From Gonapodya prolifera JEL478 (Eukaryota > Monoblepharomycota > Monoblepharidomycetes > Monoblepharidales > Gonapodyaceae), in assembly GCA_001574975.1 (NCBI GenBank), contig KQ965888.1, positions 1-19,372 on the forward strand: a stretch of DNA of 19,372 nt, in the 5' to 3' direction. Every line of letters begins with the position of its first letter. Positions within the stretch are counted from its first letter, which is position 1. This document shows, in pieces, positions 1-8,372 of this stretch. The position numbers and the translations under genes are program-made. The notes under the pieces were generated by a model. The model searched no databases. It was not told where the DNA came from and saw nothing but the letters and a program-made list of their open reading frames with translations.

Positions 1-81
1 GGTGCTGTCACTGGACAGAAGAGAAAGAAGGGAACAGATGATGAAGGAGCAGGATTAAGAGCTCGTCGCTCTAGAAAGTAG
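1..81 (+). CDS. 3' end of an unidentified protein with a basic tail (5' end outside window)
   Basis: Frame 1 is open from the first base to a TAG at 79-81, giving 26 codons. The visible tail holds a QKRKK cluster, a short acidic DDE stretch and a terminal RARRSRK cluster. Basic tails of this sort often act as nuclear-localisation or nucleic-acid-binding extensions, and they resemble in style the tail of the SWIB protein downstream. No domain can be recognised from so short a piece. It could be a chance open frame, but lysine/arginine bias and the A+T-rich drop straight after the stop favour a real C-terminus. Confidence 0.4.
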   Translation, partial: GAVTGQKRKKGTDDEGAGLRARRSRK

Positions 82-168
82 ATTAGGAAGACTGTAAAAC
101 TCAATGAAGAAACCCAAGTGTTATGAAATTTTTCTACAAGTGCAAGTTAATTATTTGAGTTCTTGGAA

Positions 169-220
169 GTGGGGGTACCTCCCCATATGGTGGGGGTATC
201 TCTCTGGGGTGGGGGTATGT
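169..220 (+). repeat. G-rich minisatellite, three copies of GTGGGGGTA(C/T)
   Basis: Cores GTGGGGGT begin at 169, 190 and 209, so the period is 19-21 nt, with C/T-rich spacers. Runs of G5, G5, G4 and G5 on the plus strand could form a G-quadruplex. The same core and period recur in reverse complement at 19027-19076. Confidence 0.85.
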
Positions 221-803
221 TAGCCGTGGGACACTTGGCTGGTCCAATTTTCCCAAAGTTGGTGTGCGAATAGTTCAAAGGCAGCGAGTCGGGAACCACT
301 TGAAAACATGAGCGCTGTCACGTTTGAAAGTTTTGCAGAGATGTGCACCAGGAGAACCTACTCTTGTCATTGGAAAACTGAGATAGAATGTTGAGCACTG
401 CAGGGTAACGGTTAAATTCCCGTATGAAAGGAGACACGTAGGCGAGGCCGCGCTGCACAATGTGCAAAAGGCAGTGGTATGAAAAGACAACTTCAAAGAT
501 GAGTGTCAAGATTCAACGCATGTAAAACTCTGGGATGAGATTGTCGTGTCGCGCTATATGGGGCGCCACTTCACACGTCCTTTGAACAATTTCTCTAACA
601 AGATATTTGTAATTTAAAGGCCCTTTGTAAAATACATGGGTCTTGGCATTGGGGAGCTCACCGAATCGCGGCCACCCGCATCACTGAGGAGCTTGAACGG
701 AGCCGTATAGGCCAGTCCCGGCCAGTCATTTGGATCTTTGGGAATCTTGCTGAGTTTCCACTGCTTGAAATGAAAGAATGTTGATTTACGGCGTTATAAT
801 CCA

Positions 804-860
804 TTTTTGTTGTTTTGTTTTGTTTTGTTTGTTTGTTTGGTTTTTGTGTTTTTTGTTGGC
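804..860. repeat. T/G low-complexity simple repeat (TTTTG/TTTG units)
   Basis: A run of about 55 nt is made of TTTTG and TTTG units, changing to longer T runs. It lies just upstream of the zinc-finger gene at 921 and could be part of its promoter or a slippage-prone microsatellite. Confidence 0.8.
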
Positions 861-920
861 GCCACTGTTCATTTTTGCCAAGTCCAACACTCGCCCAAAC
901 TCCAACACTTGCAGCCAAGA

Positions 921-1626
921 ATGAACCGAAGTGAGTGCTCTTTCTCCGTAAAAATGCCTAAAATGTGATCAGATTGACATTTAAACAGCCTTTGAGTGCC
1001 CTTTGTGTTACGAGGATTTCAAGGATCCCATTGTTGCTTGCAACAATGGCCACATTACATGCAGAAGCTGCTTGGTGGACACTTTGGAACATCAAAACGA
1101 CGCCAATTGTCCAGTATGGAGAGGTTTTGTCATCAGGTTTCCAGACTGGCAAGTGGGCGCCACAGCATACTGGATAGTGGCCCAAATGGATGAACAATTG
1201 GGCGTGCTTTGCAACCACTGCAACACTTGCGTAGGCGAAATTGACATCAAAACACACATGGAAACGTGTCCAGCTTTTGTTTCATGCAAGAACAAGCATA
1301 TCGAGGATTTTGAAGATACCGGTTTTGTTTCTTGCACATTTAGAGCACCTCCCAAAGAGATGAACATTCATGAGCTCACGTGTATACCAAAGTTTGAGGA
1401 GTTTGTTGACCACATGAGATTCATGAGGTGAGAATGTTTTTTTAAACTGGTTCCAAACAACTGCGTTTCCTAATGTAACTGTACTAGGAAAACGATAAGA
1501 AGGCCACACAAGCGCGATGCTGATGATGACAATTATGAGGAGAATGTTCCTGTTTCCAAAGTGAATGGATTGCCAGTTTTGAAGGCGAGACGCATTATAT
1601 GTAATACTTTTGGTAAATCACTTTGA
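921..1626 (+). CDS. RING plus TRAF-type zinc-finger protein (putative E3 ubiquitin ligase)
   Basis: Three exons: 921-930, 989-1427 and 1488-1626; introns of 58 and 60 nt with GTGAGT and GTGAGA donors. The joined frame is 588 nt (195 aa). Residues 7-47 form a C3HC4-type RING (C7, C10, C21, H25, C28, C31, C44), but the last ligand position is W47 instead of Cys. Residues about 78-135 carry a TRAF/SIAH-like Cys/His array (C78, C81, H93, C97, C103, C119, H131, C135). The tail is basic (IRRPHKR) then acidic. RING/TRAF proteins usually attach ubiquitin to bound partners; the missing Cys may weaken this. The start rests on a 10-nt first exon needed because a TAA precedes the RING in frame; the acceptor fits exactly. 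Viral or host origin is not settled; RING proteins are common in large DNA viruses, but the introns are host-style. Confidence 0.7.
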
Positions 1627-2435
1627 AGAACTGTATATGTATTAAAAATGTTAAAGATGCCATTCAAAAAATCTCAAGACCCTTTGCCACAAAGATTTGG
1701 TTGATTTGGCGCGAATCTCCATGGCATCGCGAACTCATCTGAAAGCGCAACACTTTGCCAAGGCGGGAGACACCAAAACGGTGTGCCATGAAGATTGCTT
1801 GGTAAACACCCCAAATCTTCGTAGCATACCATTTTTGGAGCACCCCTGGATAGGCATCAGGGACCCCCCTGCTCTGGTGCGCCACAAAGATTTGGGTTAA
1901 AGTCCCTGGGCCTCAAACTTTTACCAATTTCCAAAACTTGACACACTTGTGCAAATTTCTGCGGGGGCACTTTGGGACTGGCAGAACTTGTGGCACAAGC
2001 TTCAGGCTCTCTGATCTTGGTTGCAACAGAGATTTGGTGGGGATTACTTCAACAATATTTGTGGCAGACGGATTTGGGGTCCTTGTGCACTGACAAAATG
2101 CCGTTCAGAGAACTCATTCACCTCTTAACACAGAGATTTGGATATCTATGTGTGACGTGACTTGATAAGCGCCCAAATGGCTAGTTGTTATGTCAATATG
2201 ATTGCCCAGTACTATGTCAACACAAAACACCCCCACGATATCAACTGAGAGGAGGTCAAAAACATTACTTCCCTAGTCCAGTCTCCCACACTCAAGAATC
2301 ATATCTTGCACTTTTTGCAACTCATCTTTTGATGAAACAAGTATGTTGAAGCATTGCGCGCGTTTTTTGACTTGAATCATTTTTGTTCCCACTTTATGAT
2401 ACCAATCATTTGTCGTCTCTCTGCACAGAGCCAAC
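1627..2435. other. Intergenic stretch with four copies of an ACA(A/G)AGATTTGG motif
   Basis: Short open frames at 1697-1900 (+) and 1972-2160 (+) match no family and include the repeated 12-mer, seen at 1689-1700, 1884-1895, 2026-2037 and 2130-2141. A minus-strand frame ending at 2273 is listed separately. Confidence 0.5.
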
Positions 2436-2437
2436 AT
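2273..2437 (-). CDS. Possible small unidentified protein, head to head with the SWIB gene
   Basis: From an ATG at 2437-2435 the minus strand reads 54 residues to a TAG at 2275-2273. The composition is protein-like, with mixed charged and hydrophobic residues and a basic QVKKRAQ stretch. Its ATG overlaps the ATG of the SWIB gene on the other strand within the bases CATG, so both cannot have ordinary leaders unless transcription starts inside the neighbour. The frame remains open upstream to 2512 inside the SWIB gene. It may instead be the surviving C-terminus of an older gene, or chance. No domain was recognised. Confidence 0.2.
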   Translation of the reverse strand: MLALCRETTNDWYHKVGTKMIQVKKRAQCFNILVSSKDELQKVQDMILECGRLD

Positions 2438-3346
2438 GTCTTCTGTCAACGCATCAACCAGCTCAACCAATTCAAAATCAATGGTCACGTCTACCAACAT
2501 CAAAGCGTTCATTCAACAATACGAAGCAGATGGAAAAGCCATCAAAACCAAGCGCCTCAAGGATGCTCGTGCTCGCATCGCCCTCATTCAATCTGAGTCA
2601 AAGGCCGACCTTTGCCGGATTGCTCTCCTGAAGCAAATGGTCATGGCAGCATTGTCAGCAAAAACTGCTTCACTCACAAGGGAGGAACGCAAGCAAAAGG
2701 AAGTCAAAAAGGTTAAGCGTTGCGAATGGGAGCCTCCTCTCAAGTTCAAGGACACTCCAGAGGCCAAAACACTAATGGAGCACTTTAACCTCACCAGCCC
2801 AATGACTGTTCGCACGGCAAGGGACTTGATCAAAGCGTACATTGGTTCTAAGAGTCTCAAGGATCCCGGCAACTCTTGCATCTTTATTCCAGACACTTTC
2901 TCAAGAGCGTTCTTGGTGCGCCTCAGCACAACGTGACAAAAGATGTTGCTGGATATTTGTTCCTCAATCTCAATGCATACGTAAAGGAGTTGTTTGTGGC
3001 ACCTCCACCCGTCGACAAGAAAAAGAGAAAGCATGAAACATTGATGGATGAGGATCAAACCAAGGGTTCGGACAGTGGTACAACTGGCAAGCAATTGGCG
3101 GAGGAGGATGGGGAGGAGGATAAAGAGGCTGAAGCCAATGGAGTTGAAAGGGTTGTGGAAAAGGTATCCAAGCCAAAGAAGAAGAAGGTGGCGGCGGGTG
3201 CTTCTGGCAATACCATTGAGGAGAAACCAAGGAAAAAGGCTTGGAAGGATAACAAAGGATCTCCAAAGAAGAAGAAGGGTACCCCCAAAGCTCCGGAGCC
3301 AGAGGTTGAGAGTGTTGAGATGGAAATGGACAAAGATGAAGAGTAA
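2436..3346 (+). pseudogene. SWIB/MDM2-like domain protein with lysine-rich tail, frameshifted
   Basis: Starts at ATG 2436 and runs in one frame to about residue 155. It then continues in the -1 frame from about 2900 to the TAA at 3344-3346, about 300 aa in all. The SWIB-like region (about residues 108-180) shows ARDLIKAYI, SLKDPGN, a FIPD block, then across the break LKSVLG and a hydrophobic helix ending NAYVKEL. This fits the family pattern of YI..LkDP.N then I..D..LK. The tail has several basic clusters (KKKRKHE, KPKKKK, SPKKKKG) separated by acidic runs, as in chromatin-associated proteins. SWIB domains bind proteins or chromatin in remodelling complexes and also occur in large DNA viruses. 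The break sits in an ACTTTCTC stretch inside the domain and looks like one lost base; a draft-sequence error is possible. There is no intron. The thioredoxin-like gene follows 113 nt later on the same strand. Confidence 0.65.
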
Positions 3347-3459
3347 ACACACACATACAGTAGATTTTGTCTTTATATTGATAGAATCATGCATAAATAT
3401 CCAAGCTTTTTTTTTTCCCAACACACGTTCTTCAAACGCACAAGAGACTCGTCATTCAC

Positions 3460-3852
3460 ATGTTTGCATCATCCATACGTCCCTCTTCAATAGACTCGTT
3501 TACTCTTTCAAGGGATGGAAGCATCAAATACATTTATGCTACGAGCGGCCGTCCCAGCCTCCTTGTAATATCGAGCAGGACTTGCGGGGTGTGTACGAAA
3601 CTTGGAAACGCGCTCAAAAACCTTAGAAACACGTTTATGCAGTCTGGGGTTATGTTTGTGACTGTCGATATCGCTGACGCATCCATGCTTCCTGTCTACG
3701 AGCGGCTCAATGCCAAATATACCCCATCGTTTTACATTATAGGTGACGATGGGGTTATTGACCCGATCCCTCGTTCTGTTCCGTTTTGGAATGAAGTCGA
3801 TTTCACTCTGGCACTGGTATCGTTAAAGACCTTGCCAAAGGCGCCTCAATGA
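3460..3852 (+). CDS. Thioredoxin-like protein with a CGVC active site
   Basis: ATG 3460 to TGA 3850-3852, 130 aa, no intron. Residues 33-38 form a hydrophobic beta strand leading to a CxxC motif, C42-G-V-C45, followed by a helix. Residues 65-70 give the next strand (MFVTVD), and Y87-T-P89 provides the cis-proline of the thioredoxin fold, followed by SFYII and GDDG. These elements and the length fit a single thioredoxin domain, which would catalyse thiol-disulfide exchange or act as a reductant. The active site is CGVC rather than the classical CGPC, and there is no signal peptide or membrane segment, so a cytosolic protein is likely. It lies 113 nt after the SWIB gene and its stop is 12 nt from the stop of the convergent peptidase remnant. 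Thioredoxin/glutaredoxin-like genes are frequent in large DNA viruses, but a cellular origin is possible. Confidence 0.7.
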   Translation: MFASSIRPSSIDSFTLSRDGSIKYIYATSGRPSLLVISSRTCGVCTKLGNALKNLRNTFMQSGVMFVTVDIADASMLPVYERLNAKYTPSFYIIGDDGVIDPIPRSVPFWNEVDFTLALVSLKTLPKAPQ

Positions 3853-3864
3853 GTACTTTATCTA

Positions 3865-4090
3865 CTACTCTTGGATCACCAAATCAATAGACCACACGTC
3901 CGCAAACCATTTGGGGTTTCTAACAAACTCAAATGGGAGATAAAAGTATCCGCCCATTCCCACGCCTGTCCCCCAGGAATTGAGAATAATAAACGCGTCG
4001 TGCGTGTCCCCACAATGATTGTGTGGCCACCTCTCTCGCTCTCCCCGGGCTTGGGGATCGGGATTCTTGACTTGGTTGCAGAGCTCTTTA
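3865..4090 (-). pseudogene. Papain-like (C1) cysteine peptidase, C-terminal remnant
   Basis: On the minus strand two frames together give the C-terminal half of a papain-like peptidase. One frame (about 4075-4012) carries IPIPKPGE then GGHTIIVG, matching the catalytic-His block (GGHAV..VGY) of bacterial and viral papain-like enzymes. The other frame (about 4011-3865) carries DAFIILNSWGTGVGMGGYFY followed by LPFEFV and FADVWSI, with the catalytic Asn in NSWG, ending at TAG 3867-3865. A frameshift near 4005-4012 separates them. The Cys-bearing N-terminal half is absent: upstream sequence runs into the ribonucleotide reductase fragment. The enzyme would have cleaved proteins through a Cys/His/Asn triad; this copy cannot. 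The His block and the GYFYLP block agree with the bacterial/giant-virus type better than with lysosomal cathepsins, but that is a recollection of family patterns, not an alignment. Confidence 0.7.
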
Positions 4091-4096
4091 CATATC

Positions 4097-4291
4097 CGTC
4101 AAAGAGCAGCCGTCGAGGCAGTGCACTCAGAGATGTATTCTCTCTTCATAGACGCACTTATTCCAGATGCGGCGGAAAAGGAGAAGCTTCTCCACGGCCT
4201 GGAGCACTTCCCATTTCTGCGCGAAAAGTGTCCTGCCTCGGCATGGAGTGCACGCGAAGTCCTCATTTTCAGCGCGCGCTCGCTGACATGA
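4097..4291 (+). pseudogene. Ribonucleotide reductase small subunit (R2), internal fragment
   Basis: The frame to TGA 4289-4291 shows EAVHSEMYSLFID followed by AEKEKLLHGLEHFPFLREK. This matches the R2 block E..HSE.YSLLID.YI.D..E...L..AI..iP...KKA.W of class I enzymes. The E..H pair corresponds to the iron-ligand Glu/His of the diiron centre. Class I R2 supplies the tyrosyl radical used to reduce ribonucleotides to deoxyribonucleotides. Only about 55 residues of a roughly 330-residue protein remain. The N-terminal part is missing where the peptidase remnant starts on the other strand, and the similarity fades after the KCPASAW block. A short open frame continues to about 4341 without a recognisable R2 C-terminus. 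Large DNA viruses often carry R2, but a host-derived fragment cannot be excluded. Confidence 0.6.
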
Positions 4292-4563
4292 GCGGACATC
4301 CAAAATTCATAAAAATGCTCGTCGAGCAGATTGTTAGTTGATCACGCAATGCAATAGAGTGTTTTCGACACAGCGGTGGGGAGTAAGTGCGGTCTTTCGG
4401 TGCATGTCAAGGTTCTCGCTGATGAGTGCCATTGACCGGCGGCTCAGGACATTCAAAATCACGTTGGTTCCCAGACCACAGTACCGGGCCGGTTTTCGCG
4501 CCGTTGACCCGAAATATATCAAGAAGCAAGCATGACGGTTTCGAACGGAGTCGGAGGCTTACG
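4292..4563. other. Spacer and presumed promoter of the acyl-CoA synthetase gene
   Basis: No gene recognised. It is G+C-richer than the left block and should contain the promoter for the gene starting at 4564. No clear TATA box was seen. Confidence 0.4.
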
Positions 4564-7171
4564 ATGACGATTATCAGGAGCCATGCGAGCGATGTCGCCA
4601 TTCCAGACGTTGATGTGAGAATGGATGAACTTGAGAGTTCTCTGTGGGACTGTGCTTTTTGACCTCGTTTGACTGTTCCAATCCTCGTATAAACACATCC
4701 ACCAGATATTCAATTTCATCTTTCCACCGGGACCCTCCATTGGGTCGGCGGTGCCGTCCAAGAAGGGCAAATTAGCCTATGTCGACGGTGTTACAGACGA
4801 AGAGATCGGTCACGACAGTCTGAAGACCCTTTGCGAGGATTTTGCGGCTGTTTTGCAGGGCAAGTGAGTCGCGATGCCGAGAGCAATGCCGAGTCGGTGA
4901 GGTGGTGAAAACGACGATATCAATGACCTCCCTCGTCTGTTCGCTGCGTACGAACCTCACGTAGATATGGACTCAAGGAGCGGAAGGTGCTAGGAGTATT
5001 CTCTCCCAACGATGGTACGTGTAATCCCTGCTTCAAACTCAAACAAGGGCCTCCTGTCTTCACCTTGCACATCAACGAAACACAGTCCACTACCCAATCG
5101 CCCTGTGGGGAGCACTTCGAATCGGATGTGTTGCGACCACCGCGAACCACACTTGTAAGTGTGATCGCGGACTCCGCTCGACACGGAAATTAAATGGACT
5201 GACATCTGTTCCACAGACACCGCAGAGGAACTCACCCACCAGCTGCGGGACTCTGGCGCGAAAGTTCTCCTGACACATCCAGTTGTTTTACCGGTTGCGC
5301 TGGACGCTGCAAAGGCCTTGGGCATTCCCAGCGAAAGGGTGCTGCTGTTCATGCGCGACGAGCGCGACACTTCTCAAATGGCGTTCCCCACCATCAAGGA
5401 ACTGATTTCCGAGTGGGGCGCGAAGAGGTCCAAGGGCGAAATCACGTTGAGAAGGTTCAATCTCGGGAAGGACGCAAAGGACACGGTCGCGTTTTTGTGT
5501 TACAGGTGGGCAACACTCTTGTCGTCTCCTCTTTTCGTGCACCATTCGAACCGCACTTTGTGACGCCCTGCAGTTCCGGCACCACTGGACGCAGTAAAGG
5601 CGTCATGATCAGCCACAAGAACGTCGTCGCGAACGTGTGCCAACTCAATGGGATCCAAACAAAGGAGTTTTCGGAACTGTGCAAGGATGTTTTGATGGCG
5701 GTACTGCCTTTTTACCAGTACGTTCACCGGCAAGATTGAAGCGTACTAGAAATCTCGTAACCCTGTGGATCTTTTGTCAGCATTTACGGCCTCATTTTGT
5801 TGATTCACATGGCGACTTTCCGTGGCAACACCACGGTCGTGCTTCCCAAGTTCGAACCCCAACACTTCTTGTCGGCCATTCAGAAGTACAAAATCACATC
5901 GTTGTTCCTTGTTCCACCCATCGTTCTATGTGAGTTTCTTGAGAGCGGTCGTCATGAGTCGTGTGCTAAACCACTCGCAACAGTCCTCTCTCAGCACCCG
6001 GCGGTCGACCAATTTGACACATCGTCTGTCAAGACCATTCTCTCCGGTGCGGCGCCCTTGCCATGGGAGTCTGTCATACAGCTCAAGAAGCGCAAAGGGT
6101 TCAAGAATGTCGTTGTCCAGCAGGGCTGGGGAAGTGAGTGAACGTTCCGTGGTTTTTGGTCTTCGCAAATTGACGAGGGACGAATGCGTTTGGCTGCCTA
6201 AAAGTGACCGAGACTGCTACAGCTGTGACCATGACGCCACTTGACGATGTTCGAGTGAACTCTGTCGGACCCATTCTGCCAAACATCGAAGTCAAACTCG
6301 TTGATCCCGACAATCACGAGGCAGTTGGAGTAGGCAAGGAAGGAGAGGTATATTGCGCACGTTCGTTGTCATCTGGGTGGTACTGACTCACATCTCTCGA
6401 TTCATTCCGTGGTGTAGATTTGGGTCCGCGGACCGAATGTGAGAGCTTTCCCCCCCGTCGATCTACGCGCCTTTTGTATAATGTGTACCTCGGCAGGTGA
6501 CGTATTTGGGCTACCTGAACAACAAGAAGGCTACGGAAGAGACATTCAAAGATGGCTGGCTTCTCTCCGGTGTGTTTGTCATGGTACCGTAAAGTTTTCT
6601 GACCACAAACGAATACCGAATTCTTCGAAATGTAGGGGATATCGCCGTGGCTGACAAGGACGGCCACCTGTACATTCGCGACAGAATGAAGGAGCTGATC
6701 AAAGTCAAGGGGCTGCAAGTTGCGCCTGCGGAACTGGAAGCGCTTCTTTTGGAACACCCGGCCGTGGCAGACTCGTGTGTAGTACAAGTACCGGTACGCT
6801 ACGTCGCCTTGCGTTTGAGTTTCACGTCATAAGACCATCCGGCTTGCGTGACAGGATGATAGGGCCGGGGAACTGCCGCGAGCGTACGTCGTGCTGAAAG
6901 AGTCGCACGAACGGAATAACCTGGACGATATCAAGGCGTCTATCAATTCGCTGTTCGAGAGTAGATTAGGTGCGTTGCGAAAAGCGAAATCTTCATCGAG
7001 ATTGTTTGGTATGTCTAAGGTCTGCCTTCAGCTCGTCACAAACAACTGGCAGGAGGCATAGTCGTTGTGGACTCTATTCCCAAAACCGCAAGTGGGAAGT
7101 TGCTCAGGAGGAATCTCCGGGATCGTGCCAAGCAAGAATGGGCTGTTGAAAAACGTAGCGCTCGTCTATAA
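4564..7171 (+). CDS. 4-coumarate:CoA-ligase-like acyl-CoA synthetase, 14 exons, possible peroxisomal signal
   Basis: Exons: 4564-4614, 4706-4863, 4965-5014, 5086-5154, 5217-5505, 5574-5717, 5781-5929, 5984-6133, 6205-6347, 6418-6438, 6497-6569, 6636-6793, 6855-6969, 7032-7171. All 13 introns are GT-AG and 54-101 nt. The joined frame is 1710 nt, 569 aa, the usual family length. Landmarks are [12 protein letters not shown] (about residue 206, ATP/AMP binding), QQGWGMTETAT (about 349), [18 protein letters not shown] (about 431) and the catalytic-lysine block SIPKTASGK (about 538). The enzyme activates a carboxylic acid to an adenylate and then a CoA thioester. The protein ends in ARL, which fits the peroxisomal PTS1 consensus. 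ATG 4564 gives the usual N-terminus (a DVAIPDVD block before the first intron). No lesion is visible, so it is probably active. The substrate (phenylpropanoid-like, aromatic or medium-chain acid) cannot be told from sequence. Confidence 0.92.
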
Positions 7172-7720
7172 GAACTATGATATGTCACCCAAAGAAAACA
7201 AGTATAAATACGAAGGTCGCCGGTGCTGAAACAAGGGAACTCTAGTGACTCATGTGTTGAGGCAGGAGGCAACTCCCTCACTGCCCTGGTGTGGCGCACT
7301 TGTTGTTAAACAGTCCCAGCGATTAGAATGATTTGCACGAAGAACTGAGCAGTAAATGTTGTCACATGACCGAACACTACCACAGCGTTACGTGCCTGTG
7401 CAGGATCAATCGACACAATATCGGTAGTGTATTCCAGTCGGTAAAATTCGTCGGCAGCGCTCGTAACGGCGCAGCGATTGAGCGGGTGACAGGTCCACTG
7501 TATGTACTCGCAGAATCCTCAGATTGTATCACCCAATCTTGTCTCAAAGTCTTCACTTTCGCACGCAGTTTTTAGGACGATGTTGCCATTTTCGCCTCGA
7601 GTAGCTGGATGCTACTTCCCACCTTCGTTCACTTGATACATTCCCGGACGATACAGTGCCCCAAGAATCTACGTCCAGAACGGGATACCGACGAGGGGTA
7701 AGATTGAAGTCGCCGATATG

Positions 7721-7736
7721 CAGTCTATATAGACTG
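7721..7736. repeat. Perfect 16-bp palindrome CAGTCTATATAGACTG
   Basis: The 16 bases read identically on both strands. It could be a dimeric-factor binding site or chance; nothing else around it supports a function. Confidence 0.6.
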
Positions 7737-8289
7737 TCAAACGAGGAGGCCGCGGATTGCAGAGTTATGATTGCCGGTGCGACGAGAGCATCCCACAGAC
7801 ATCACCAGAGGGGCCGCTTTGTAGCGCCTGATGCCGAGCTCGACCAGGACGTCGGACTTCACGAACGACTTGTATGTTTAGAAAACGTGGACGTGTTGGC
7901 GGCGTCACAGATTGGGGGTGGGGGTAAGGCGCTCGACGAGTGTCAGCCCCATGGACCCATGGAGCAGACGGTAATTGCTGCAAGTGTGTCTGCGGGGAAG
8001 CTCCCAACAACGTACACGGAGGCGCGGGGCCTCGTATCTGGTGCGCTAGATACCGGGCGAGGTTTGACAAGGAACGAGATCCGCTCTCTTATTACGACGA
8101 GTTCCCATTTCGAGAGTGTGATTGGCTCTCAGCGACGGTGCATCCACTCCACCTCGCATAACCTCGCCAAAGCTTCTCGATTCATTGCTGCATTTGCACA
8201 CCATCAATCGCGGTGCTACGGTTCCAATGTTTTCGCATCTTTCGAAGTGCGACTTACGAGTGGAGAGAAATCCAATGCCTCACCTGCGC

Positions 8290-8300
8290 TGACTCATTGG
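8290..8300. promoter_or_regulatory. Possible AP-1/Gcn4-type site overlapping an inverted CCAAT box
   Basis: The bases TGACTCATTGG combine a TGACTCA bZIP-type site with ATTGG (CCAAT on the other strand), about 70 bp before the ATG at 8373. A second ATTGG lies near 8123. Such sites are common in fungal promoters, and the position supports 8373 as the start; binding is inferred. Confidence 0.35.
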
Positions 8301-8372
8301 AGCGGTCTCCGGCTAAATGGTTGGAGCCCAACAGACGGTTCAATCCTTTGTGACACACTACCGCAATTCACA

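Larger units (their letters stand above)
82..920. other. Intergenic stretch with a G-rich minisatellite and a T/G simple repeat
   Basis: No convincing gene. It contains the minisatellite at 169-220 and a T/G-rich low-complexity run at about 804-860, listed separately. Two short overlapping minus-strand open frames (about 275-509, 63-73 codons) show no recognisable motif. The last part should hold the promoter of the zinc-finger gene at 921. Confidence 0.5.
7172..8372. other. Intergenic region between the acyl-CoA synthetase and the repeat-motif protein
   Basis: A TATAAATA stretch at about 7203 is a possible polyadenylation element of the upstream gene. The frame of the next gene is open back to 7656, but that part shows no domain or conserved look, so it was treated as leader or promoter. 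A perfect palindrome (7721-7736), a single GTGGGGGTAAGG core (7918-7929) and promoter-like sites near 8290 are present. Confidence 0.45.

Noticed and set aside
2588-3424. Long minus-strand open frame of 278 codons, very hydrophobic
   Set aside because: It is the antisense of the Lys/Glu-rich SWIB tail; antisense of such codons reads as Leu/Phe/Ser. The plus strand has recognisable domain blocks.
7656-8372. Upstream extension of the 241-aa protein to 480 codons
   Set aside because: No domain or repeat motif is in the extension, its start is not an ATG, and promoter-like sites and a good ATG context sit at 8290-8373. Kept only as an alternative.
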